DNA of 64,000 nt from Lasiosphaeria ovina (Eukaryota; Ascomycota; Sordariomycetes; Sordariales; Lasiosphaeriaceae), in the NCBI GenBank assembly GCA_033439765.1, contig JAULSN010000001.1, positions 6,014,001 through 6,078,000 of the forward strand, written 5' to 3'. Position 1 is the first letter of the stretch; every line of letters starts with the position of its first letter. The notes below the pieces were generated by a model that was given only the letters and a program-made list of their open reading frames with translations, was not told the origin of the DNA and ran no database searches. The position numbers and the translations under genes were made by a program. Shown here one piece after another: positions 22,601 through 33,909 of this stretch.

Positions 22601-25189
22601 ATGGGTTGGAGTGAGCATTTGCCAGCTTCTGCCGCGGGATCAGTCCAGGAGTCCGCTCCGCAATCCTTACCACACGCTGCCGTTGTCCGCCCGACAAGTT
22701 CATACCGTCGCCGCCCACGACTGTGCCATCTGCCTCAGGGAGAGCAGCAAGGTCCTCGCCGAGACAGCAGGCCTGAGTGACACTTTGATACCATGTCTCG
22801 TCGACGTCGGCGTCGGCGCAGGGCCCGCAGATTACCTCCTTGATGGTCTTGTTAGCCAGCCACGGCGTCTGCGCGCAGTAGGCAACACGACGTGTCGATA
22901 GCTCGATTGTCCCAGCCGTGATCGGAGTCTCTCCCAGAATGGCTCGCGCCAGCGTGGTTTTTCCCGCCCCAACAGGACCTGAGCAGACCACGATCTTACA
23001 CAGGGCCACCTCAAGGTCAACGCCGTCGAGAACCGTCTTACTAGTGCCGTTACGTTGCCAGGCAACGCTCATGTTCTTAATCGAAATCGCTAGCCTGGCT
23101 GGACTGCGGGTGCTGTTATTATTGGCGTCCTGCACGGGACCGATTCGTTCGTCCTGGCGCGCCTCTTGCAGGCTGTCCTGGAGTCGCTCAACACTGGCAT
23201 ATGCGGTCACCGCTCTGGGGCCAAGTGTCATGACCATGTTGGCCGAGTGCGTTACCAGGCCCAAAACAGCAATGGTTGGGAACGCCGTCTTGGTGTCGAG
23301 AGCTCTGCCAGAAAGCCTAGCGAGCACGGCAAAGAGGATTATGGTGATGACGGGCGTGAACATGCCCAGTGCGTTTGCTTGGGTGTAAGGTTAGAACCGA
23401 ATAGAAAGCCCGGCCTGGCTCTGGCAAAGTTCAAGACACCGAGTTGGGCGACGACCCGGGACTCACCGCTTGCATTATATATGAAGCTTATACGCCGCAC
23501 GTGGCCCGCTATGGCAAGCTCGTGTTTTCGTAGTTCGATCATCTGCCCTTCGACGGCGTCTTGCATGCCCAGCATCTTGATGTTCTTTATGGAAGCCAGC
23601 GCGGCCGTGGTCGTGGAGATGCGCTTCTGTGTTGCAACATTCCACGCCGTCTGGCGGCTCTTCATATGCTTGGCCACATATCGGCTCGTCTGCGAGCAAG
23701 CTGGAAGGGGGAACCGGCTTTAGAACAAGACAGAGCAGCATTAGAGACAAGGGGCTTGGATTCGAGGCCTACCAACGATGATGATGTATGGCACCGGCCA
23801 CAGCCTCCCTACCTGCCTGTGGAGCAGCACTGTTCCGACGATGACTTCAATAAGTCGAGCCCAGATTTCATGGAACATCTCAGCGGCGCCCTCCACCGCG
23901 ACTACATCGGTCGTCACGAGAGCCACGATTCGGCCATGGCTGAAGGCATCGCTTGGCGCGAGTAGGGTACGTTCGTGCACGAGGCCGGTAAGGGCAGCAC
24001 GGATCATGACTTGTAGCCGGTTCAGGCTATGCTGGTACACGGCTGTTGATGCCTGTAGACATGGTGCTTTTTAGGACTGACCAACTGGTGGAGATGGGGG
24101 GAAGGGGACGAAGCAAACGAGAACCCTCGGGCTGGGACATACTGCGAGGCCTCCATAGACGGCGATGGCGGCAAGCACGACAAGATAGCCGGTATCCGGA
24201 TTTTCGTCTGTAGACTGGGCAAAGTCGATTGCAAACCTGATTAGGACTGGCTGCGCATAGCGGAAGATGACGACACAGAGCCTAGGCACAACAACCGAAG
24301 CGAACGGGCCGGCGAGGCTCTTGACAAGTACCCGGGGGAGCCACGGTGCGCCTAGAGCGGTCTTTAGTTTAAAAACAGGGGGAGACACCAGGTCACGGTC
24401 ATGTCACTTACGGCTTTGCGTCCAGACTTGCAGGATCCTCGACCTGAGAGGCTCTGCAGCCAATTTATAGTCTATGGGCGGAAGATCGCTGACGGCCAAG
24501 GCTGTGTTGTAGTATCCTCTCCGGAGGACCCCGTTGGCCCACAGGAAAAGGACTCTTCCAAAGACGCCGGACCTTTCCTCGGGGGTTGGAACGTGGCCAC
24601 GGCTGTCGAGCACGTCTGGGCCCTTGCTCAACGACTCAACAACCAGAACAACAAGCTTGGCGACAGCCCGTGTAGCCAAGACGGCGCGAGCATGGCTGTC
24701 TAGATGCCGCAGCGAGGGCAGCGTGAGATGGACCACGTCGCAGCTCAGAGAAAGCCAGAGGTAAACAGAGATTAGGTCCGAAGGCCTTGCCGATCTCTGG
24801 TGCTCGAGACGCGACAGCACGGCCAGACCCAGGGCAGCAACCGGAGCAGCGGCTGACGCGACCAGCTGGAGATGGGTGACGCTTCCTGGGCGCAGAGAGA
24901 GGAAAGCGGCGGCGGCAGTTTCAAGAGAGAGGAACAACAGGCTCGCGAACTTGATGCTTGTCAGAATGGTGTCTGATGCTGCCGTTACGATCATGTTCGA
25001 GCAACTCACGAGCTTGACATGTCCAAGCCAACCGTCTCTGGCCTTGGCCGGTCGCTGGCTGAGCTGCCGCAGCCGCCGAGGGAGCAACAGGACAAAAGCA
25101 ACAGAGAGCGCCGGAGAGACGAGATCGAGGATCAGCTGCGGAGACAGGCGCGTACTAAGGGAGGAGGACAACGACGACAAGGAATTCAT
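19672..25189 (-). CDS. ABCC (MRP-type) full-length multidrug transporter, 15 exons
   Basis: Minus-strand exons: 25189-24412, 24351-24143, 24052-23773, 23700-23467, 23377-22671, 22598-22436, 22371-22117, 22030-21832, 21756-21685, 21620-21570, 21508-21444, 21380-21196, 21117-20660, 20588-20508, 20392-19672. All 14 introns are GT-AG with consistent phases; 1485 aa. The first exon holds a TMD0-like set of membrane segments. NBD1 has Walker A GPVGAGKTT (near 633), signature LSGGQRQRV and Walker B VAILDDPFSALD. NBD2 has Walker A GRTGSGKSS (split by an intron), signature LSGGQAQLL, Walker B HIVLLDEATSSVD and VTHRL. NBD1 lacks the catalytic glutamate and has ITNS in place of the H-loop histidine, as usual in ABCC proteins. 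A run of about ten serines sits between the NBD2 signature and Walker B. The N-terminus looks slightly short. By family it exports organic anions or drugs across the plasma or vacuolar membrane; the substrate is unknown. Confidence 0.92.
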
Positions 25190-26474
25190 GGTTTATATAT
25201 GTGAGTGTGTGCTTCGTATGTGTTCTGAGACTTAATTGGGTAGTTTCCAGGCTCGAGCAGCCATTTCAGAGTCACAACGCTGTCGTGCTTCATGTCGTGA
25301 ACAAAAAGGATCACGACATTCGACAACGGCATAGCCGCTTCTTCCCCTCGTCTCGCCGTCGGGTGGAAACAGCGTTCCCGCTTCCCGAGACCGCCGTCCG
25401 TGTAAAGTGTTAATTGCTACCTTTCATGCTTCTCAGCCGTTGCTGGGCCCCAGTCCAGCATTGGATTGGATTGGGGCCGGCCGGCAACTGTTTGGGTTGA
25501 TAGACAGAGCCAAGCATATTGAATATTGGTGTGTTTTATCTCTTCGAATTCGCGTCAAGTCTGTAGAACGATGTGGCCACTGCAATTGCAGTAGAATTAC
25601 CATGCAAGGTGAGGCCAGGGTCATAGCAATGGAGGTGATAACAAGGTCAGGTAAGGAAAAGTGAAGTAAGGTGAAGTCCCCGGGCTGCAGTTGTGCTCGA
25701 AATCAATTCACCTAGTCTGGGTGCATCAATGCAAATCGTGGATCATTTCATGCCTCTGCAATTTGCCACTGCACCTCCCTGCTTTCTGTTGGTGCAGTAC
25801 AGGTCAGACAATTCTTCGAATCTTGGGCGGCGATGCGTTGCTGCGAACAATGGAAGTGAAGTGAACTGGAACAGACAACTGGAACTGGAACCGGAACCGG
25901 ACGCTCTAGGTTCTCTATTGACCGCGCAGCAGGCAGTGAGTGGGTTCATTTGGCGCGGGTGCGTGATGCAAAACCCAGGCGCCTGCCTCAGTCTCTATTG
26001 TCAAGTCAAAACCGGTCAGACTTCCTATTGTCCCTTAATCATCCTTTAGGGAGTTAAGGTTATTTTGTGACTTTGGGAGGGGCTCAACAATGGTAACAGT
26101 GTGAATTGGAAATGCGATGGAAGAATTTTTTTTTTGGCACAGCCGCGTGAGCATGCAAAATGCACTTCCCCTCCTCCAGCTGCCCTGCCTAGAGTAGAGA
26201 CCTAAACAACGACCTGAACGGGAAGGGGGCCAAATCAAGCCAGCCGTCCACTGTAACAGTACAGCAGGCGCCAACTCTTGACCCCACAACCACTGCAGAG
26301 CGTGCATTTCTCGCAAGCCAAAACTCGAGTCGATTTGCGGCACCCGCTAAGAAGCAGAAATCTCAGCCATCGATCGGGACCCAGCTTGCCCAATCTCCCG
26401 TCATTCTATATCGCCCCGTGGATCGAGAGAGCAGTACGAGCATGTCGGGCGCATCATGAGTGTCGTGTTTCCAA
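25190..26474. other. Divergent promoter region between ABC transporter and SAS4 gene
   Basis: No coding sequence is supported in these 1.3 kb. Notable elements are short tandem direct repeats (AAGGTGAAGTAAGGTGAAGT near 25657-25676, AACTGGAACTGGAACCGGAACCGG near 25878-25900) and upstream ATGs just before the SAS4 start, listed separately. Confidence 0.5.
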
Positions 26475-26515
26475 ATGGCTATGACATCCTCCATGACCCG
26501 CTCGCGACGAGCTGA
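26442..26515 (+). promoter_or_regulatory. Two overlapping upstream ORFs before the SAS4-type gene
   Basis: A 5-residue uORF (26442-26459) ends in TGA overlapping the ATG of a second uORF (ATGA at 26456-26459). The second runs to 26515 and overlaps the main ATG at 26475 in another frame. They matter only if transcription starts upstream of 26442, which is not known. Confidence 0.4.
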
Positions 26516-28308
26516 AGGTCTCCTCCACCCCTCGCATCCCAACATCCATCGCACCCAGCCGCTCGCGACGGCAAAGACGCAGAACCAGCCGACCTTTTCC
26601 CCCAATTCCCACCGCCAAAAGCGACAGCTCGATCATTCCGAAGGCGACTTCTCCCTCGTTGTGCACAAGAAGGCCAGGATCGCTGTCGAGATACCATCGA
26701 GGTCGTCTCTGCATCCAAAGAGCGCGAAAGCGGCCACCAACGCGAAAGCAAGCCTCCCCCAGGCTGCGCCCGCCAAAAACCCCAAGCCCAAACCCGCTGC
26801 CGACGCGGGCCCCAATCCCCCGAAACCGTCACGCGCGCCCCCTCCTCCCCCCGTCGCCACGGCCACGGTCGCCACAACCACCTCCAAGCCCGCTGCAAAT
26901 GGCGCTGCCCGGGGCAAACAGCCGCCGGCTCTCCCAAAACACAAGGCGAAGGTGGTCAATGGGCTCAAGCATGAGCTGGACAGGCTGCAGCCGCCGCAGC
27001 CGATAGAAACGAAGGAGCAGGGCCGCAAGCTACGGTCGCAAGAGGCAAGCCGCTTCAAGAGCGAGCTCTCAGCATACTTTCCAGACTATGACGAGGTCAT
27101 TGGAAACGATCCCAAGGAACAACGTGAGTATATTGCGAATTGCCATCCTGCATCCCCAAAGACATCAATTGCTGACTCGGCATTGTTTGCCAGATTTGCT
27201 CAACCTCGACACACCTCTTGTAATCGCAAAGTCATCACCCTCGCAACCCCACAATCCGGCACCACTTGCGACGGCGCAGGGCTCCTTGCAACCCCGCGCA
27301 CGCGACACGTACCCGGTGCGGAACTTTGGCGATGCCCTCTTCACCAAACTGGAAGATGCCCAAATAATCGACATGGGGTTCCTGCCCGAGGCGAGCCGGA
27401 ACCCGACGGATACGGTAGAGGACCCGCTGCTAGACTCGGCGTACGAGCCTGCGCACAAGAAGGCCGAGCGTCTTGAGCGCTCAATCCGCAACTCGGAGAA
27501 AGGACGGGCCCAGCACGAGAAGGACCAGATCATCCGGCTGCTGGATGGCCTGCAGGGGCCGGATTGGCTGCGCGTGATGGGAGTTAGCGGCATCACGGAG
27601 AGCCGCAAGAAGACGTTTGAGCCGGCCCGTGCGCACTTCATCCACGGCTGCCAGACCATCCTGGATAAGTTCCGGCGGTGGGCTGCCGAGGAGAAGCGCC
27701 GCAAGCTGGCCAAGGAGCGGGCTATCGCAGAGGCCGAGGCTGCCGCCGCGGCCGAGAAAGAAGCCGAAGTCGACGAAGAGATTGGCGACAGCGAGGCCGA
27801 GGAGGTAGAAGAGGAGATCGCAGACAGCGACGTCGAGATGGTCGATGCTAAGGACGGCGACCACGATGACAGCGACGCGGACCAAGATGTCGAACCTCCG
27901 GACTTTAGCGACATCGACGCCTCGGTGGCCAAGCAGCTCCAGGAGGAAGCCGAGGCTGCCGAGGCCAAGAAGAAGTCAACAACAGCGACAACAAGGCGAA
28001 CTAGATGGAAAGCGCCGCCGCCGCCGCCGCCTCCGCCCTCGCACTCGCGCCAGCAGCAGCAGCAGCAGCAGCAGCGTGTGGAGCAGCCCGAGACGCAAGC
28101 CGAGTTCAAGTCCTTCTTCAAGAAGAAGTACCAGCGAGACGCGGCGCTCAGCAAGAGCCGGCGCAAGGGCCGCACCGTCCTGGCGTGGGGCCACCCGGTG
28201 CCGGACATGGACGCGGCCGACTTCGAATTGTCGGTCGAGTACCTGGACCAAGATACCCTGCGAACACGGGCCAGGAAAAAGCGGTTAGACCGGCGGGCGA
28301 AGCATTGA
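26475..28308 (+). CDS. SAS4-domain chromatin protein (Something About Silencing complex subunit 4-like)
   Basis: Model: exon 1 26475-27123, intron 27124-27193 (GTGAGT to CAG, branch GCTGAC), exon 2 27194-28308; 587 aa. The frame is open back to a GTG at 26460, but the first ATG is 26475; ATG 26481 or 26493 are alternatives. The basic N-terminus and the Pro/Ala-rich region to about 190 look disordered. A conserved core spans about 265-380 (FGDALFTKLEDAQIIDMGFL, GPDWLRVMGVSG, KFRRWAAEEKRRK) and matches what I know of the SAS4 domain. Long acidic and Glu/Ala coiled-coil segments follow, then a proline run, eight glutamines near residue 505 and a basic tail. By family, Sas4 is a scaffold of the SAS-I H4K16 acetyltransferase; in filamentous fungi the complex is little studied. 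The core assignment rests on recalled family pattern. Confidence 0.78.
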
Positions 28309-29757
28309 CACTGAGCGCATCGTTGCGAGTGTCGGTCCTGCAAGTTAGCGGGCTATTATTGTGGTTTGTGTTGTCCGGGGAAGCGCCGGTGTCAACTGCT
28401 TTGGGGTTCCTTCTTCATTTTATTATCCGGAGCGGGAGTCATTTTTTTATTTTTCATTATTACGGGGAGGAAACCAAGTACCCGAATCCTTGATGGTTTT
28501 TTTTGAGGCTGTTGTCAGGATTTATTTCCGGGTTGCATACGGGGTGGCGGGCGGAAGGCGCATCTTTTTTCAATCACCCGGCATAGGTGGGCAGAGAGAG
28601 AAACACACAGAGGAGCGGAGGGTGGTCCGTTACACTACTGACAGACCTCGCTGTTTCTCATCGGTAACAACAGTACAGTACAGTACGTACATACATACAG
28701 TACATTGCACCAACATAGTACCTAGGTATCCAGCGGGGAGTCATGGAGAAGGAGGGAAGCATCGTTTGTATGTTCTCCAGCCAGGAGGGCCAGGTCAGCT
28801 AGAAGTGCAAAGAACACGTTGGTACGTACATGTAGCTGTGCTGTGCTTGCTGTCTGTGATGTATACTTGGGTGCCTTTTTCACGTCTCGTTCATCGGTAC
28901 CTTGACGGATAGTTCGTGCGGCTGCTCGGGAGCCTACACTTTCCCGGCCTGGGACTCCATTAGCAGCCCCTTTCTCGTATGCAAGTGAGGCAACTTGGCC
29001 CGTGTCTCGATGTTGGACTCGCTGCTTGCCAAGACTGTCCAGTTTCGACGTCGCAGCGAGTCTCGGGATGTGGGCCGGTCGCTCGGATCTTACGGTGCGT
29101 GATTGGCTCGATTCGCTTCTTGGCCATCATTGCCTGCTTTTGGCTGTTCTGACGATGGTGGGTGAGGGCTTGAGTCCGGACGCAGCCTTGGCCCGTAGGT
29201 CCTGACCACCGACTGACCGTAGCAAGCCGACGGTGTCCGTATACAAGCCGCGATCCCACTTGACCCTCCCATCTATCTATACACTAGGTACTACAGTACC
29301 TACCCGTCTGTTGGCCTGTTGGTTTTTGGACATTGGCGGGCCGGCCTGTCATGTCGCGAGCTTTCTGAGCCTCTGGCCGTGTCTACTCCGGAAGTAGGAT
29401 TGCGTGGATGTGGATGGATGGCAGGGACGAATCCTGCCGTGGTCTCGGGAGCTTGTCATGGTTGAGTCCATAGGTATATATACTTAGTCAAATTCCGAGG
29501 TCAAAAGCCGGCTTGCTTCCCCTCTCTTGCTGTGTGTCTTTGCCTGTGTCTGTGTCCATGTGTGTGTTTTCTTGCTTCAAACGCAGCTCAACTCACAGCG
29601 TCTGCATCTAGCTCCAGCCTCGGAACACTATTTACAGCAGCCCACTTATACACACATAGGTCCTGGTGTCTGTTTGTTTGTTTGTTTGTTTGTTTCACAC
29701 CCCCTTCGCCCTCTCCTATCAGCCCACCACCACCCTATTGTCTCGTCGTTGGCCAAC
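28309..29757. other. Intergenic region upstream of the dehydrogenase
   Basis: No gene is supported. The region contains GTAC/ACAGTAC arrays (about 28668-28700), a TACCTAGGTA palindrome (28718-28727), a TACTACAGTACCTA cluster (about 29289-29302) and a (GTTT)n microsatellite at 29670-29695 in the likely 5' leader of the next gene. Confidence 0.5.
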
Positions 29758-30711
29758 ATGCCCACGCTCTCGTCCTCGTGGACCAACACGTTCCCGCCCA
29801 AACCGGCCTTTACGGAGAACGATGTCCCCGACCTCGACCACAAGGTGAGTCTTGCGTCACACATATACACATATACAGCCCACGCCGACCACACCCCTAG
29901 GTCTACCTCGTCACAGGCGCCAACGCTGGCCTCGGCAAGGAGCTGGCGCAGATGCTCTACGCCAAGCACGCCAAAGTGTACATCGCGGCGCGGTCCTCCG
30001 AGAAGGCCGCCGCGGCGATCAGCGCCATCCAGGCGGCGGCGCCCTCGTCCCGCGGCGCCCTCGTGTTCCTCCCGCTCGACCTCGCCGACCTGTCGACCAT
30101 CAAAGCGGCCACCCAGCGCTTCCTCGCCGCCGAGACCCAGCTGCACGTGCTGTGGAACAACGCCGGCGTCATGACGCCCGACAGCGGGCCGCTCACCCGC
30201 ACGCCGCAAGGGCTCGAGCTGAACCTCGGCGTCAACTGCGTCGGCGCCATGCTCCTCACAAAACTGCTGACCCCTATCCTGGCCGCTACCGCCGCGGTCT
30301 CCCCGCCGGATACCGTGCGCGTCGTCTGGCTGGCGTCGTTCGGCACCGAGATGTTCGCCGCCAAGGACATCGGGGTCGATCTCGACGTCATCGCCTACAC
30401 GCAAGAAAAAAAGGGCGAGAAAGTGCCCCCCGGCACGGCGCGGTACGGCATCAGCAAGGCGGGCGTGTGGGCGCTGGCCGTCGAGCTCGGGCGGCGGTAC
30501 GGGATCGTCAGTGTCCCGCTCAATCCGGGAAACCTCAGGACGGAGCTGTTCAGGGACCAGGCGGGCGCGTTTAGGCTCATGACCCGCGCCATCGGGTACC
30601 CCGTGCGCTACGGCGCGCTGTCGCAGCTGTATGCGGGGCTCGCGCCGGACGTGACGGCTGAGGGCTTAGAGGGGAATTGGGGTATGCTCTCTCTTTCTTT
30701 CCCTCTTTCCC

Positions 30712-30750
<39 letters not shown>

Positions 30751-30944
30751 GTCCCCTGAGAGTGAAAAGGCTGCGGCTGACATGATGTGTTGTTGTTGAT
30801 GGCGCTGTAGTCATCCCCTTTGGCCGCATCTATCCCATCCGGAAAGACCTCGTCAAGGCCACCAAGACGGTGGCCGAGGGCGGGACGGGCGGGACGCACG
30901 ACTTTTGGGAGTGGTGCGAGGAGCAAGTGCGGCCGTATCTCTGA
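29758..30944 (+). CDS. Short-chain dehydrogenase/reductase
   Basis: Model: exons 29758-29844, 29901-30681 and 30811-30944; introns of 56 and 129 bp with GT-AG ends; 333 aa. The Rossmann motif TGANAGLG lies at residues 34-41, NNAG near 115, and the catalytic YGISK pair is Y211/K215, with a serine in LASFG upstream. NPGNLRTEL after the active site is typical of the retinol-dehydrogenase-like fungal SDRs. It probably uses NADP(H) to interconvert an alcohol and a ketone; the substrate is not predictable. The downstream part (WEWCEEQVRPYL) agrees with this subgroup. The second intron contains a (CTTT)n tract at 30711-30750. The gene is convergent with the nucleoside hydrolase. There is no backbone enzyme nearby to suggest secondary metabolism. 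Confidence 0.92.
30711..30750 (+). repeat. (CTTT)n tract inside SDR intron 2
   Basis: About ten CTTT units lie inside the 129-bp intron, forming an enlarged pyrimidine tract on the sense strand. Confidence 0.9.
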
Positions 30945-31263
30945 CGAGCCTATGCAGTATTGCCCGCGCCTGTGTCTTTCCCATGGTATGGTTTCGGTAT
31001 CGAGTCCTATGCCCCCGTCCCCCCTTTTGTCTCCCAAGATGCACCGTCACAGAGATTTTGTTGTTGTTGCGCTGGGGGGGTATCTGTAACTAGCTCGTCC
31101 TCAATAGACTAGAAATGTCAGCTCTTACTGAAAAGATAACACGGGAGGCCCCTAATCCGCACGGGTAAGAAGAACCAGAAAGGCGGAACTCACAAGTAGT
31201 GATTCGGTGCTTGCTTGCTTGCTTGCCAGTCTATCAAAGATGCGGTAAACCAAATAACTTCCT

Positions 31264-31299
<36 letters not shown>

Positions 31300-31464
31300 G
31301 TTCTAGTGCCACCCCCTACCTACCTACCTACCTACCTACCTACCTATCTACCTACCTACCTACCTACCTACCTACCTACCTACCTACCTATCTACCTACC
31401 TATCCATACTTACACATCCCCTCAAACCAACAACCAACCCAAAGCTCCCACCCCCATCCATCCA

Positions 31465-31494
<30 letters not shown>
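30945..31494. repeat. Convergent intergenic region with a cluster of four tetranucleotide microsatellites
   Basis: Between the SDR and nucleoside hydrolase stop codons are four different runs within 290 bp: GCTT (31209-31226), CTGT (31264-31298), CTAC with occasional CTAT (31316-31403) and CTGC (31466-31494). The last run touches the hydrolase stop codon. The open frames across them encode only repeated Tyr-Leu-Pro-Thr or Cys-Leu-Pro-Ala and are artefacts of the repeats. Confidence 0.9.
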
Positions 31495-31496
<2 letters not shown>

Positions 31497-33206
31497 AAGC
31501 AGCACCACCAGCTGCTGCAGCGGCAACAGCATTAGCGGCGTCGGCGCGGGACACGCACTCCTCAAGCACCTTCCAGAAGCGCGGGATGTCGAGGCCGCGG
31601 GGGATGCGGACGCCCTGCTCGCCAGGCGGCAGCAGCGTGGCGGTGATCTGGCCGGTGCGGGCGCCGGCGTGGGCGTCCTCGTACGTGCCCTCGGTGACGA
31701 CGGCCACGTCGAAGCGCTCCGCGGGCGGCGATGATGATGCTGACGCGGTTGTCTTGAGCGGGTCAAAGTCGTAAAAGGGGATCGCGTTCTCCATGTTGTT
31801 GTTGTTGTTGTTGTTGTCGTCTGTGCCGATGTCTGTTAATATGGCTGCGACGGCGAGCGGGTCGTGCAGCGGGGGCCCTTCGGTGATACCGAAGACGTCG
31901 CTTTGGGGGGGATAGTGTTAGCTCTGTGGGTTCTACATGCAGACTGCGAGGGGTTGGCCAGTACGAACCTGTACGTCTTGGCGAAGAACATGAGCAGCTC
32001 GACGAGCATGGTGCGCAGCGTCGTCTTGCCGGGGCCGGTCTCGGGCTGGCCATCGTGGCCGTGTCCGGGACCGTAGAGGATCAGGTCGCGGACCTCGCGG
32101 GTGGTCAGGACCTGGTGGGAGAGGTCGAGGGTGATGAGGGTGGTCTTGGCGGCGAGGGCCTTGTCGTTGAAGATGGCGGCGGCGGCCTCGGGGTCGGCGA
32201 GCACGTTGAACTCGGCGAACTGGGTCCAGTTGCCGATGCGCGGCACGCCGTCGACGTGGCCCATGACGGCGGGCGTGAAGCCGCCGCCGAGGGCGCCGCC
32301 CATGAGCGACAGGCCCTTGATGTGGCCGACGAGGTCGGGGTGCTGCATGAAGAGCGCGGCCACGTTGGTGAAGGACCCCGTGGCCACGACCCAGGCCGTG
32401 CCGGGCGCCTCGGCACGCAGCGCCGCGGCGGCAGCGTCGACGGCCGGCACTTCCCGGTTAGGGGGCACCAGCGGCTGGGGCAGCAGGTCGGTGCCGTCCA
32501 GGCCCGACTCGCCGTGTATGTCGGTGGGCGCGTGCATGGGCGGGCGGGCCAGGGCGTGCGAGGCGCCGACGAAGACGGGCACCTCGCGCGCCTTGCCGAT
32601 GGCGGTCAGGATGGACGATGCATTTCTCGTCGTCTTCCTGGGGTTGGTCAGAAGGGTTGCCAGTGCCAGTCAGACTCGTGACACTTACTCGAGTGATGCA
32701 TTGCCAAACACGGTCGACACTCCGAGGAACCGAATGGCCGGGTGGTACGCTGCGAGAAGAATGGCAAATGTATCCTGCCCTCAGAGCGCCGTCAGCGAGC
32801 GCACTATTTGCCTGCCAGATGAGTATGGCGGTCACTGGGGTATCTAGATACTCATGGTCGATAACGGGGAGTGAGAGTGCTGCACTCGCCCCCCCGGAGA
32901 TGTCTGCCAACTCCGGCCGGCATCTGCGCACGGCGCGGACTTGTATCGGGCACTGGAATGACGATGGAGCGGGGGGGGGGGGGCCGGATGCCATGCGGGA
33001 CGGGACGGAAGGGGGCAAGGGGGGCTGCACGATAGGGATAGGACCGGGGCCGTAAGTGGAAGGAGGGGGGGGTAATCGGGGCCGTCCGCCGTCGTCCAGA
33101 CCAGGTAAGTCTGTGGCATGGATGAGGTATTGCCTAGAGAGCTGCCCTTACTCACATCATGTCCCGGATCGCAGTCCAGCCAGACGGGAATTGGCGCATC
33201 AGCCAT
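31495..33206 (-). CDS. Inosine/uridine-preferring nucleoside hydrolase
   Basis: Minus-strand exons: 33206-33156, 32774-32689, 32637-31969, 31900-31495; 403 aa. Intron 1 is long (381 bp) and splits the calcium-binding signature DCDPGHDD between D17 and D18. The other introns are 51 and 68 bp with CTGAC/CTAAC branch sites. Other family features are GVSTVFGN, GSFTNVA and SDVFGITEGPPLHDPLAVA, whose His-Asp completes the metal and nucleoside site. By family, it hydrolyses the N-glycosidic bond of purine or pyrimidine ribonucleosides for salvage. A TTG run on the plus strand encodes about seven asparagines after TDIGTDD, a repeat-driven insertion. The frame is open upstream to 33266, but only through a TTG start; ATG 33206 is chosen. 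The intron 3 donor GTTCGT is weak but phase-consistent. Confidence 0.92.
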
Positions 33207-33909
33207 TCTCTCGGTCGGTCGACCTTGGGGGTTGGTGGTCGTTGTTGGTAGTTCGCTGAGAAACAAACGAAGATGAACCTAGATAGATGTCTATGGTCGC
33301 CGGCAGGTTACGGAGTAGATGTGCACGGAATAGTTCGTAGCTAGATCAATCAGATCAACTTGGCAAAGTCAAAGTGAAAGTCATTGAAAATAAAATAAAC
33401 CAAGGCATCAAAATCAAAGCAAAGGATCGGCAGCCAAGTCTAGGTCCAGGCGGGATTTAAAATGCTGATTAGGGGACCTTATGTGTTTCGTTTCTTGTTG
33501 GGACTGGCAACGAACGGGTGGAAGCCATGCTATGCCACTGCGGCGTTTACACCGCCGTGTTACCTTACGTTATGTACAGTACAGTACAGTACATACTAAA
33601 GAAAGGGCGGGCGACTTGCTAGTGGCGGGTGCTTCGAAAACTACCTATCTGACTTGGCTGCGGCGGGCATCACATCGACCCACCATGCGCATGCGTGGCC
33701 GCCAAAGGCGAGGCAACTAGATGCCCTGGCTCTATTCTAATAGATTTCACAAGTGCCCGATTAGGAAGCTGGCTCACCCCCTGGGTCTGAGCGCAAACAC
33801 TTACCTCGGCGAGAATTGCATCGCTCGATATCCTTGGCACGAGACACAACGAACATCACGGCCCAGTAGATTATAAAAGATAGGGAGGCGTATATTCCTG
33901 CCACAGCCG
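33207..33909. other. Intergenic region between tandem minus-strand genes
   Basis: It holds the promoter of the nucleoside hydrolase and the 3' end of the RED gene. An ACAGTACAGTACAGTAC array lies at about 33575-33592. No gene is supported. Confidence 0.5.

Noticed and set aside
27165..28343. 392-codon minus-strand frame rich in serine
   Set aside because: Antisense to the SAS4 exon 2; the serine runs are the complement of Gly/Ala/Glu codons and CAG repeats.
19672..30944. ABC transporter plus SDR as a secondary-metabolite cluster
   Set aside because: There is no polyketide synthase, NRPS, terpene synthase, P450 or pathway regulator nearby, and the SAS4 gene lies between them.
31215..31734. 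Open frames through the CTAC/CTGT repeats (tandem Tyr-Leu-Pro-Thr)
   Set aside because: Pure consequence of tetranucleotide repeats. A CRISPR-like array was also considered and rejected: there are no spacers and the genome is eukaryotic.
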